Positions 18,946 to 26,423 of a stretch of DNA of 64,000 nucleotides are shown in pieces. How positions within the stretch are numbered: the stretch's first letter is position 1; each line of letters begins with the position of its first letter. The notes under the pieces were generated by a model, which worked only from the letters and a program-made list of their open reading frames with translations, made no database searches and was not told the origin of the DNA. Origin of the DNA: PALSA-894 sp963828625 (GTDB lineage: Bacteria; Pseudomonadota; Alphaproteobacteria; Rhizobiales; Xanthobacteraceae); contig CAWHEX010000009.1 of NCBI GenBank assembly GCA_963828625.1, positions 186,001 to 250,000 of the forward strand, written 5' to 3'. Made by a program: the position numbers and the translations under genes.

Positions 18946-18956
18946 AGCCGCGTCAT

Positions 18957-18988
18957 TCGGGCGCGCGGACGAGGGTTCGCGCGCCCGA
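18957..18988 (+). terminator. Hairpin terminator after the acyl-CoA dehydrogenase
   Basis: A perfect 11-bp stem TCGGGCGCGCG (18957-18967) / CGCGCGCCCGA (18978-18988) with a 10-base loop begins 12 bases after the stop codon and is followed by CATTTTC. Confidence 0.65.
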
Positions 18989-19034
18989 CATTTTCGCGAG
19001 ACGTCAGCCGCCTGCGCCGTGCTCACATGCGGGC

Positions 19035-19793
19035 ATGCGCGGGGCGTTCCGTTTCATTTCCATTCTGGTGCTGTCGCTCGGATTGAGCGGCCCCTCGATC
19101 GCGCAGCGCGCTGCCGACAAGCACGTCGATCTCGCGCTCGTTCTCGCCGTCGATGCGTCCGGCAGCGTGGACCGCGTGCGATTCGAACTGCAGAAGCAGG
19201 GTTACGTCGCGGCATTCCGCCATCCGCGCGTGCTGCAGGCGATCCAGTCCGGCGCGTTGCAGTCGGTCGCCGTCATCATGATGCAGTGGACCGGGCCGGC
19301 GCTGCAGGTCATCGCGGTGCCGTGGACGAAAATCTCTGACGCAGCGTCGGCCAATGCGTTCGCCGACAAGATCGCGGAAGCGCCGCGCGCGCTGTTCGGC
19401 GGCGGCACCTCGATCTCGGGCGCGATCGATACCGGCATGGCGCTGCTGTTCGACAATCCGTTCGAGGCGACGCGGCGCGTGATCGATATTTCGGGCGACG
19501 GCTCGAACAATCGCGGCCGCTACGTCAATCAGGCGCGCGACGACGCGGTGCGGGCCGGCGTCGGCATCAACGGCCTGCCGATCCTCGCGCTCGAGCCGGA
19601 TCTCGATCGTTATTTTCGCGAGAACGTGATCGGCGGCCCCGGCGCCTTCGTGATCGCCGCGAAGGATTTCGAGACCTTCGGCGAGGCCATCCTGAAAAAG
19701 CTGATCGCCGAGATCGCGGGTATCGCGCCGGATGCCGTTCCGGGGCGCCGCGAAGCGGCAGCCCCGGACGGCGAGCACGCCTACTTCAACTGA
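19035..19793 (+). CDS. DUF1194 (von Willebrand A-like) secreted protein
   Basis: A 252-aa protein with an N-terminal signal peptide (RFISILVLSLGLSGPSIAQ) and a VWA-like fold. The start of the fold reads VDLALVLAVDASGSVD, which contains the MIDAS DxSxS pattern, followed by GGTSISGAIDTGMALL and RRVIDISGDGSNN. This matches DUF1194, a family of exported proteins of unknown function common in Rhizobiales. I chose the ATG at 19035 because the signal peptide starts there. The 3' end overlaps the convergent GlcG-like gene by 13 bases. Confidence 0.82.
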   Translation: MRGAFRFISILVLSLGLSGPSIAQRAADKHVDLALVLAVDASGSVDRVRFELQKQGYVAAFRHPRVLQAIQSGALQSVAVIMMQWTGPALQVIAVPWTKISDAASANAFADKIAEAPRALFGGGTSISGAIDTGMALLFDNPFEATRRVIDISGDGSNNRGRYVNQARDDAVRAGVGINGLPILALEPDLDRYFRENVIGGPGAFVIAAKDFETFGEAILKKLIAEIAGIAPDAVPGRREAAAPDGEHAYFN

Positions 19794-20266
19794 TCCGCGA
19801 CCTTGTCGATGCCGGCCTGCGCGCAGACTTCGTCCTTGTCGCCGCCCGGAGCGCCGGACACGCCGACCGCGCCGAGAACGTCGTCGCCGGCCTTGATCGG
19901 GAACGCGCCGGCGGAGGCCACCACGTTGTTCAGGTGGATCAGCGGAAGCAGCGGATCGTCCTTCAGCCGTTTGGCGAGCGCCGCCGAAGGGCCACGGAAC
20001 GTGCGCGCCGTGTAAGCCTTCTTGAAGCTGTTCTCCACCGTGTGCGGGCCGGTGCCGTCGCCGCGCACCTGGAGGATCAACTCTCCGGAGCGTCCGACGA
20101 TGCTCACCGAGACCGCGTACCCGTTGGTCTTGCAAGTGTCGATCACCGTCTGCGCGATCGTGATCGCCATCGCGGCCGGAATGGCCTTCTGGTTGAGAAG
20201 CTGCGCGCTGGCGGGAACGGCCAGCAGGCAAGTCAGCGGCAATGCCGCGAGGTGTAGCGCACGCAT
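19781..20266 (-). CDS. GlcG/HbpS family heme-binding-like protein, exported
   Basis: A 161-aa protein with a signal peptide (HLAALPLTCLLAVPASAQ) and the GlcG/HbpS (DUF336) fold: IPAAMAITIAQTVIDTCKTNGYAVSVSIV, then TVENSFKKAYTARTF, then ASAGAFPIKAGDDVLGAVGVSGAPGGDKDEVCA and a final helix. HbpS from Streptomyces binds haem and senses redox state, while GlcG accompanies glycolate oxidase operons; the role here is unknown. There is no neighbouring glycolate operon. Family call is strong, function weak. Confidence 0.8.
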   Translation of the reverse strand: MRALHLAALPLTCLLAVPASAQLLNQKAIPAAMAITIAQTVIDTCKTNGYAVSVSIVGRSGELILQVRGDGTGPHTVENSFKKAYTARTFRGPSAALAKRLKDDPLLPLIHLNNVVASAGAFPIKAGDDVLGAVGVSGAPGGDKDEVCAQAGIDKVADQLK

Positions 20267-20377
20267 TGAAGTCCTCCCTCGATTTTGTCTTCGCCCCGAG
20301 AAGGCGGCGAGAGCCTATGCGATCCGGCGCCGGACGGGGAGGCGGGCAGGCGCGATCAGCAGAAAGTGATCGGCAGA

Positions 20378-20881
20378 TCAGCGCGCCGGTGCGCCCTGCG
20401 CGAGCTTGTGCGCCAGCCGCTTTTTCCTGCGCGCATTCCTGGCGCGCACCTCGGCCCGCTCCACGCGCCGCTTCTCGCGGCACTTGTCGCACTGGCAGCC
20501 GTGCGGCTTGATGTAGGCGTTGAAGTAGTCCTTGCCGTAATCGTAGGTGATCTCGTCGCCCGGCTTGATGGCCTTGATGGCCCGGATCTTCACGCGCCGG
20601 TCGCGGATCATCGGATCGGCGTTTGGGCGGCACGAATGATTGATGTAGCGGGCAACGTTCTTGCGCGCGACGCCATTGATGGTCCAGCGCGCGTTGATCT
20701 CGAACCAGTAGAGGTTCTCGGGCGTCTCGTCACACTGCTTATTGGTCATCAGCGGACCTTTGTACTCCGCGATGAACTGCCCTTTCTTGATCGGTTCGAT
20801 AGCGAACGCGCCGAGTCCGGTGCGCGAGCGGCCGATGCGGAAGGGACGGGAGCCGTTGGTCTTGCGGGGACGGGAAGCCAT
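20378..20881 (-). CDS. SET-domain protein (putative protein-lysine methyltransferase)
   Basis: A 167-aa protein, starting at the ATG at 20881 (a longer frame to 20935 adds an unlikely Arg-rich leader). It is almost entirely a SET domain: GLGAFAIEPIKKGQFIAEYKG, the NHSC core in YINHSCRPNAD, and DEITYDYGKDYF, followed by a Cys cluster (CQCDKC) resembling a post-SET zinc site. A Lys/Arg-rich tail ends the protein. SET enzymes transfer methyl groups from SAM to lysines; such genes occur sporadically in bacteria and the substrate here is unknown. No SET-like pre-domain is present. Confidence 0.82.
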   Translation of the reverse strand: MASRPRKTNGSRPFRIGRSRTGLGAFAIEPIKKGQFIAEYKGPLMTNKQCDETPENLYWFEINARWTINGVARKNVARYINHSCRPNADPMIRDRRVKIRAIKAIKPGDEITYDYGKDYFNAYIKPHGCQCDKCREKRRVERAEVRARNARRKKRLAHKLAQGAPAR

Positions 20882-20982
20882 GCTGCCTGTAAGTGTTTGA
20901 AGTCTTCTTGGCCGCCTGCGTACTTGCGTGCGCACGGGCGGTCAACACGCCGCGGCACCGCTCCACAGCTTCAATGTGACGG

Positions 20983-22938
20983 TTATTGCTTGGGCAGATA
21001 GAGGCCCGGGCGCGGCAACGCGGGGCGGCTCGCAGCCGCCGCGGGCGCAGGCGCCGTCGTCGCGGCGCGCGCGGGAACCGCAGCCTGCGCGGCCGGAGCG
21101 GACGTCCTGCTCGCGATCTTGGGATCGGCCATCCGCGCGTCCAGTTCGTTGAGCGCGGCGAGCGGATCGATCAGGCCCCAGCCGAACTTCTCGTCGCGCT
21201 TGTTGGCCCCGAGCCGCGTCGCGCTTGCGGTCAGCACTTCCAGAATCAGCTGGGCGTCCGCATTCGGATGGCGTTCGAGCAGCAGCGCCGCGACGCCGCT
21301 GACATGCGCGGCCGCGACCGAGGTGCCGGTGGTGATCTGATAGGAGTCGGCTGGCGCGGGCACCATCACGTCGACGCCGGGCGCCGCGATCGCGACCTGC
21401 GCGCCGACGTTCGAGCCCTTGTAGAGCTTGTCGTTCTCGTCGATCGCCGTCACGCCGATCACATGGGGGTCGGCGGCGGGATAAAGCGGCGGCGACTTCG
21501 GCCCCGCATTGCCGACCGCCGCGATCAGGATCGCGCCTTTCGCGTATGCGTTCTTCAGCGCGAGCGAGAGCATCGGGTCGTGCGGTCCCGCGAAGCTCAT
21601 GTTGATGATGCGCGCGCCCTTGGAGAGGGCCCAGTCGATGCCGGCCACAATGTGCCGTGTGGTCGCCTGCGGCGACTGCTGCGGACCGCTGGTGCTGAAC
21701 GCGTGCACGGCGAGCGCGCTTGCGCCCGGCGCGATGCCGGTCAGCTTGCTTTGCGAAACGATCGCGCCCGCCATGCCGGTGCCGTGGGCGTGCGGCTGGT
21801 CGGGCTGGCCGACCGCGTCGAACTTCTCGCCGATGCCCTTGGCGATCTCGGGATGCGTCTTGTCGATCTCGGAATCGATCACAGCGACGGTGACGCCTTT
21901 GCCGGTCGCGATCTTGTGCACCTCGGCAAGCCGCAGCTTGTTCGCCACGTATTGCTGTGCGTCGCCGGCGTTCGACTCTGCGGCCGCGGTCTCGGGCGCC
22001 GTCTGGCCGAGGTAATAGACGTAGTTCGGCTGCGAGACGATGCGCTCGGCTTCCATCACGCGCACCACCTCGGCGGTCTGGCGACCGCCGTTGATGCGGA
22101 AATGCACCAGCGTGCCGCCGGCCAGCGCCGTGCGATAGACCGCGAGGATCGTCAGGTCGTGCTGACGCGCGATCTCCTCGATGCGCTGCGGCGTGATGTC
22201 CGCGCCCCACTGGCAGACCATTTCGGCGGCCGCGAAACGCGTCTCGCCCGCGGGCGGCACGCCGGTGAAGTTGCGTTCGCCGGGCAGGGGGAAGCGCGGC
22301 ATGCGATTGCGCCACGCGAACATCTCGGTGCGGTGCGTGAAGCGCTGCACCTGACGCATCTGCGCCGTCGCACCGTTGACGGCGCGCAGGTTCGGCGCGC
22401 GGTTGGTGAAGCCGCGCGGGCGGAACTGGTTGTTGCCGAACGCACGATTGCCGAGCGCGCGGTTGCCGGGCTGGTTGCCGAAACGATTCCCCGGCTGATT
22501 GCCGAAGTTGCGGTTGCCGAATTGCTGGCCCGGTTGATTGCCAGGAGCGCTACTGCCAAGCCCTCGATTGCCGGGCTGCGCGTTGCCGACGCGTGGATTC
22601 CCCGCGCCGGGATTCATTGCGCCACGCAGGCCTTGCGCGTTCGGCGCGCCTTGCACGCCTTGCGGGCCAGCCTGTGCGCCTTGCGGTTCGGCCTTCGGCC
22701 CGCGCGGGCCCATCAGGCGATTTTGTCCAAGCGCCGGGTTGGCCATCGGGCCCTTGCGCAGCCCCTGGACCGCCCCCTTGGCGGCGGGCGCGTTCTTCTG
22801 CGCGCCGCGCTTGTCCTTCGCGAGGAATTGCGCGTGCGAACTCTGGCTCGCGCCAAGCCCGGTGATGGCTGCGACCAGAAGCGCCGCCGCAAGGCCCGCG
22901 CCGAGCCGCCCGATGATGGTCCTGTGTGCCGCCGACAT
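20983..22938 (-). CDS. Secreted subtilisin-like serine protease (S8) with Gly/Asn/Pro-rich N-terminal region
   Basis: A 651-aa exported protease from the ATG at 22938. A signal peptide (residues about 1-36) is followed by a low-complexity region of about 140 residues rich in G, N, P, Q and R with repeated GNQPGN and GPQG units. A propeptide-like part precedes the catalytic domain, where the triad is visible: Asp in VTVAVIDSEID, His in HAHGTGMAGAI, and Ser in GTSVAAAHVSGVAALL, with the oxyanion Asn in AVGNAG. A Pro/Ala-rich tail ends the protein. It may cleave envelope or extracellular proteins; nothing nearby fixes the target. Confidence 0.85.
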   Translation of the reverse strand: MSAAHRTIIGRLGAGLAAALLVAAITGLGASQSSHAQFLAKDKRGAQKNAPAAKGAVQGLRKGPMANPALGQNRLMGPRGPKAEPQGAQAGPQGVQGAPNAQGLRGAMNPGAGNPRVGNAQPGNRGLGSSAPGNQPGQQFGNRNFGNQPGNRFGNQPGNRALGNRAFGNNQFRPRGFTNRAPNLRAVNGATAQMRQVQRFTHRTEMFAWRNRMPRFPLPGERNFTGVPPAGETRFAAAEMVCQWGADITPQRIEEIARQHDLTILAVYRTALAGGTLVHFRINGGRQTAEVVRVMEAERIVSQPNYVYYLGQTAPETAAAESNAGDAQQYVANKLRLAEVHKIATGKGVTVAVIDSEIDKTHPEIAKGIGEKFDAVGQPDQPHAHGTGMAGAIVSQSKLTGIAPGASALAVHAFSTSGPQQSPQATTRHIVAGIDWALSKGARIINMSFAGPHDPMLSLALKNAYAKGAILIAAVGNAGPKSPPLYPAADPHVIGVTAIDENDKLYKGSNVGAQVAIAAPGVDVMVPAPADSYQITTGTSVAAAHVSGVAALLLERHPNADAQLILEVLTASATRLGANKRDEKFGWGLIDPLAALNELDARMADPKIASRTSAPAAQAAVPARAATTAPAPAAAASRPALPRPGLYLPKQ

Positions 22939-23015
22939 GCCGCTACCCGTCGCGCGAATGTGCACGGCAAATTACGGCGACTTTGGGGGTGACTCCAGTG
23001 GGGCCGGGGTGCGGC

Positions 23016-23687
23016 CTATTCCATCGGAAAAAGGCTGCCGCGGCGACGCACGTAGGGCTCGCCATACGAGTCGCGATAGACATAGCCCGGCTGCTGCACG
23101 ACGTAAGGCTGTCCGTAGGGCTGGCGATACTGCGGCTGCGGGTAATACGGGTTGCCATAGACCGGCTGGCTCGCGCCGTAGCGCTGGCCGTACTGCGGCT
23201 GGACGTCATTCTCCTCCAGTTCGTCGGGCCGCGGCAGGCGCCGCCGTGCGACCGCGGGCGCACCGGAGGGCGCGACGCCGGTCAGCACCACGGTGGTGTT
23301 GAGCACGCCTTCCCGCTCGACCAGCGCGAACAGCTTTTCGGCATTCGCGGGCAGGAGCCGCACGCAGCCGTGCGAGGCGGGCGAGCCGAGGCGCTTGGTG
23401 TCGAAGCTGCCGTGGATCGCGTGGCCCTTCTGGGTGAAAAAGATCGAGAACGGCATCGGCGCGTCGTCCCACTCCTTGGAGAAGTGGTCGCGCTCCATGC
23501 GGAAGGCTTTGAACTTGCCGCTCGGCGTGTCGTGGCCGGCCTTGCCGGTCGAGACCGACCATTGATAGAGCGGCCGCCCGTCCTGCTCGACGGTCATGAG
23601 CTGTGCGGATTTGTCGATCGTGACGAGGACAGCCGCGTCGGCGCGCGTGACGACGAACAAAGCAAGCGCGGCAAGGACAAAACGCAT
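23016..23687 (-). CDS. L,D-transpeptidase (YkuD) with Tyr/Pro/Gln-rich tail
   Basis: A 223-aa exported protein. The signal peptide (about residues 1-19) is followed by a YkuD catalytic domain with the HGSFDTKRLGSPASHGCVRL motif holding the catalytic Cys and His. These enzymes make 3-3 crosslinks in peptidoglycan or anchor outer-membrane proteins to it. The last 60 residues are unusual: repeated Y-P-Q and Q-Y-G units that may bind the wall or partners. An AGGAGA ribosome site precedes the start; GTG at 23690 is an alternative. Confidence 0.88.
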   Translation of the reverse strand: MRFVLAALALFVVTRADAAVLVTIDKSAQLMTVEQDGRPLYQWSVSTGKAGHDTPSGKFKAFRMERDHFSKEWDDAPMPFSIFFTQKGHAIHGSFDTKRLGSPASHGCVRLLPANAEKLFALVEREGVLNTTVVLTGVAPSGAPAVARRRLPRPDELEENDVQPQYGQRYGASQPVYGNPYYPQPQYRQPYGQPYVVQQPGYVYRDSYGEPYVRRRGSLFPME

Positions 23688-23833
23688 CACACCCGTCTCC
23701 TGGAACTGCAGGCTAACTACGCTTTATGGCGGGATTTGTTTCCGGCCGGAATGGTTTGAGGAAATTAACCATTCGTTAACCATAACGGCGCCACGTTTCG
23801 CGCGCCACCGGCTCTGCGAGAGGAGTGGCCGCC

Positions 23834-24538
23834 ATGGACGTCATCACGCTTGCTTCACGCAAGGGCGGCGCCGGCAAGAGCACGCTCACGGCGCAGCTTG
23901 CCGCGCAGGCGCATGCGCTCGGCAAACGCGTCACCGTCATCGACGCGGACTCGCAAGGCTCGCTCTCGCTCTGGCATTCGCGGCGCGCCGATAGTGCGAT
24001 CAAACTGGTCACCGCCGAGCGTGGACTGGAGCGCGCCATCGCGTTTGCGATGATCGAAGGCGCGGACTGCGTCTTCATCGATACCGCGCCGACCATGTGG
24101 GTGGTGGTGCAGGAGGCGATCCGCGCCGCCACGCTGGTGCTCATTCCGGCGCGACCGGGCTTCTTCGATCTCGCGGCGGTGAGCGAAACCGTGAAGGCGT
24201 CGCGCGAGCGCAACAAGCCTTATGCGGTCGTGATCAATGCGGCGCCCGTGAAGCGCGACGAGAAAGAGACCGCGCTGGTCGCGCAGTCGCGCGCCTATTT
24301 CGACGGATTGCAGATCCCGGTGTGGTCCGGGCAGATCAGCCAGCGCGCCGGCTTCCAGTCGACGCTTGCGGCGGGCGCGAGCGCCGCCGAGATCGGTCCC
24401 GCGACCGCGGCAGGCGCGGAGATCGCGGGCCTGTGGCGCGCGATCGAGCGCAGCCTCGAGGCGATCCACGCGGCGACGTTCGCGCCCGGCACGGCGGCGA
24501 ACGAAGGCGTGATGGGGAACGGCGAGCGGGCGGCTTAG
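23834..24538 (+). CDS. Orphan ParA/MinD-type ATPase, copy 2
   Basis: A 234-aa paralogue of the ATPase at 16181. It has ITLASRKGGAGKSTLTAQLAAQ (deviant Walker A), DADSQGSLSLWHSRR and CVFIDTAPTM in the same positions, and an identical overall layout. I prefer the ATG at 23834 with a GAGAGGA ribosome site; a GTG at 23825 is possible. No parB or cargo gene is adjacent: its neighbours are an L,D-transpeptidase (divergent) and a DUF937 gene (convergent). It may position an unknown cellular cargo. Confidence 0.8.
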   Translation: MDVITLASRKGGAGKSTLTAQLAAQAHALGKRVTVIDADSQGSLSLWHSRRADSAIKLVTAERGLERAIAFAMIEGADCVFIDTAPTMWVVVQEAIRAATLVLIPARPGFFDLAAVSETVKASRERNKPYAVVINAAPVKRDEKETALVAQSRAYFDGLQIPVWSGQISQRAGFQSTLAAGASAAEIGPATAAGAEIAGLWRAIERSLEAIHAATFAPGTAANEGVMGNGERAA

Positions 24539-24543
24539 GCCCG

Positions 24544-25072
24544 CTACGCTTCGGGAATGCGCCCCTGGGGCGTCATCTGGTCGATCGCATCCGGCAGGTC
24601 GCGGCTCAGCCCCGACAGCAGATCCATGTCGGAGACGCCGGCCTGTTGCGCGAGCGAACTCACGGTGTCAGGGCCGAGCGCATCGCGAAGCTGATCCTCC
24701 GAGACCGCGCGATTGGCGCCGGTGCCGATCCACGAGTTTGCGATGTCGCCGTGACCGCTTTGCTGGAAGCGGCCGAGCAGATCGTTCAGGCCGCCGCCGA
24801 GCAGGCCGCCGGCCGCGCCGCCTGCGAGCAAGCCGCCCAGACCGCCGCCGAGCCCACCGAGCAGGCCGCCAAGGCCGCCGCCTGCGGACCCAGGTCTGGA
24901 CGCCGCCGCCCGCCGGATTTGCGCCTTCGGGCGCCGAGCGCCCGAGCATGTCGGCAAGCGGTCCCTTGCCTTGGTAGGTCTTGTAGGCGAGCACGCCGAG
25001 CAGAAGCATGGTCAGCGGAGACATTCCGCCGCGCTGATTTCCGCCGCCGAGAAGTCCGTCAAGCAATCCCAT
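24544..25072 (-). CDS. DUF937/YidB-like protein (one frameshift)
   Basis: Repaired, this is about 175 aa. The N-terminus (MGLLDGLLGG) and a hydrophobic helix (MSPLTMLLLGVLAYKTYQ) read in one frame, and the rest reads in the next: a Gly/Leu-rich stretch of GGLLGG units, then LNDLLGRFQQSGHGDIANSWIGTGANRAVSEDQLRDALG and an end helix. This is the YidB/DUF937 pattern. Removing one base (A on the plus strand at about 24892) joins them. Function is unknown. Confidence 0.78.
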
Positions 25073-25114
25073 CGCGACCTCCTGTTTGTTTTCTGCGCCG
25101 CTGCGGTCGCAGCA

Positions 25115-25453
25115 CTATACTTTCGGTTCGCTTTCGCCGCGATCGAATACCGGCAGGCGCTTGAAGTCGTCGCCCTTCTCGGAAGCCGGGATGTCCTCGG
25201 CGCCGTGACGCGCAGCTTCCTGGATTTCGTCGAGGCCGTCGATCGTTTCGTTCGCGCCGCTGCCTTCGTCGTGGCGGCCGGTGATTTCGCTGCGCGGGCG
25301 GGAGTTCACTTCCGGCCGCTGGATCTCGTCGTTGATGAGTTCGTCCTTGTCGCTCGCGCCGAAATCGTTTTCGCGGCCTTCGGGCGTTTCCAGAAGAACG
25401 CGGTCGTTTTTCGGGACTTCTGCGCTGCCGCGCATCGGGGCTGTTCTCGGCAT
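25115..25453 (-). CDS. Hypothetical acidic hydrophilic protein
   Basis: A 112-aa frame with no signal peptide or membrane segment, rich in Asp, Glu, Arg and Pro and probably disordered. I do not recognise a family. Its reading frame is supported by compact spacing (42 bases after the DUF937 gene start, 60 bases before the next gene) and lack of a better frame on either strand. It may be a stress-related or scaffold protein, but nothing shows this. Confidence 0.5.
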   Translation of the reverse strand: MPRTAPMRGSAEVPKNDRVLLETPEGRENDFGASDKDELINDEIQRPEVNSRPRSEITGRHDEGSGANETIDGLDEIQEAARHGAEDIPASEKGDDFKRLPVFDRGESEPKV

Positions 25454-25513
25454 CGTTACCTCCGCGGGTGTGTTCGCATCGGAAACGGCCGGGACCGCGA
25501 TGTAGTTCCGGAA

Positions 25514-25987
25514 CTAGCCGAACCCCTCGCGTTTCAGCCGCACGATCTCGCGATCGAGGCTCCCGAGAAACGCCGAGCGGTCTTTTGGCGCAAACGGCTT
25601 CGGTCCACGCGTGATCTCGCCCGCCGAGCGCAGCGAATCCATCAGATTGCGCGTCGCGAGCGCCATGCCGATCGAATCCGCCGTAAATGCCTTGCCGTCC
25701 GGCGCGATGGCCACCGCACCGGCTTTCACGGCGCGCGCGGCGAGCGGGATGTCCTGCGTCACCACGATCGCGCCGCGCGTTGCGCGCTCAGCGATCCAGT
25801 CGTCGGCCGCATCCATGCCGGCGGCGACGACGATACGCTCGATGTACGGCTCGCGCGGAACGGCAATCGGACTGTTGCTGACCACGTACACCTTCAGCCC
25901 GTAGCGCTCGGCGACGCGGTAGACTTCCTGCTTCACCGGGCAGGCATCGGCGTCGATGTAGATCCTGATGGGTGCTTCAGATGGCAT
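25514..25987 (-). CDS. YaiI/YqxD family protein (DUF188)
   Basis: A 157-aa PIN-like fold protein. The family pattern is complete: IYIDADACPVKQEVYRVAERYGL at the N-terminus, VVAAGMDAADDWIAERATRGAIVVTQDIPLAARAV in the middle, and TRGPKPFAPKDRSAFLGSLD near the end. The conserved acidic residues suggest a nuclease-type active site, but no biochemical role is established. The protein is of normal length. Confidence 0.9.
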   Translation of the reverse strand: MPSEAPIRIYIDADACPVKQEVYRVAERYGLKVYVVSNSPIAVPREPYIERIVVAAGMDAADDWIAERATRGAIVVTQDIPLAARAVKAGAVAIAPDGKAFTADSIGMALATRNLMDSLRSAGEITRGPKPFAPKDRSAFLGSLDREIVRLKREGFG

Positions 25988-25998
25988 CGCGGGTAGCC

Positions 25999-26030
25999 CA
26001 AAAACAAATGCGCGGGCCGGGGCCCGCGCA
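25999..26030 (-). terminator. Rho-independent terminator of cspA
   Basis: On the minus strand a perfect 10-bp stem (TGCGCGGGCC at 26009-26018 and its mirror at 26021-26030, two-base loop) is followed by a TTTGTTTTT run. It lies 26 bases downstream of the cspA stop. Confidence 0.8.
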
Positions 26031-26055
26031 TCAAAACCCTGTCGACCGAACGTGT

Positions 26056-26259
26056 TCAGCCGACCTTGAGATTCTCCGCCGAAGTCTTGCCGCGGTTGGT
26101 CACCAGTTCGTACTCGACGCGCTGACCTTCATTGAGCGTGCTCAGACCGGCGCGTTCCACCGCCGAGATGTGCACGAAGACGTCCTTTCCGCCGTCCGAC
26201 GGCTGAATGAAGCCGTAGCCTTTGGTCGGGTTGAACCACTTTACGTTTCCGCTCGCCAT
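26056..26259 (-). CDS. cspA: Cold shock protein (CspA family)
   Basis: A 67-aa single OB-fold protein with both RNA-binding motifs, KGYGFI and VFVHISAV, after MASGNVKWFNPT. Such proteins bind single-stranded RNA and DNA and act as RNA chaperones in the cytoplasm. A GGAGAC ribosome site precedes the ATG, and a strong terminator follows. The upstream gap of about 160 bases could hold a cold-responsive leader, as is common in the family. Confidence 0.95.
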   Translation of the reverse strand: MASGNVKWFNPTKGYGFIQPSDGGKDVFVHISAVERAGLSTLNEGQRVEYELVTNRGKTSAENLKVG

Positions 26260-26423
26260 TTAGAGTCTCCAGTGTCTCATAAGATAGAAGTAGGACGGCG
26301 TTTAAGCCGCGCGCAGACTGCGCTTTTGCGTCGCCAATCGCAACCGCAATATTTACCGTAACGCGCGCGACGCCGTTAGATGCAAAGCAAATGCTTGGTT
26401 AGGAAAGCCCTTCAAATGCTTGG
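26260..26423 (-). promoter_or_regulatory. cspA leader region with a short direct repeat
   Basis: This 164-bp gap between uvrD and cspA is less GC-rich than its surroundings. It probably carries the cspA promoter and untranslated leader. On the plus strand CAAATGCTTGG occurs at 26388-26398 and again at 26413-26423, 25 bases apart, the second abutting the uvrD stop codon. No clear promoter boxes can be assigned by eye. Confidence 0.3.

Noticed and set aside
17790..19793. Apparent 667-codon fusion of acyl-CoA dehydrogenase with a VWA-like (DUF1194) protein
   Set aside because: The dehydrogenase shifts frame at 18675 and its true C-terminus ends at 18945 in another frame. The DUF1194 gene has its own start and signal peptide at 19035, and a terminator hairpin lies between. 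The fusion is a by-product of the frame error.
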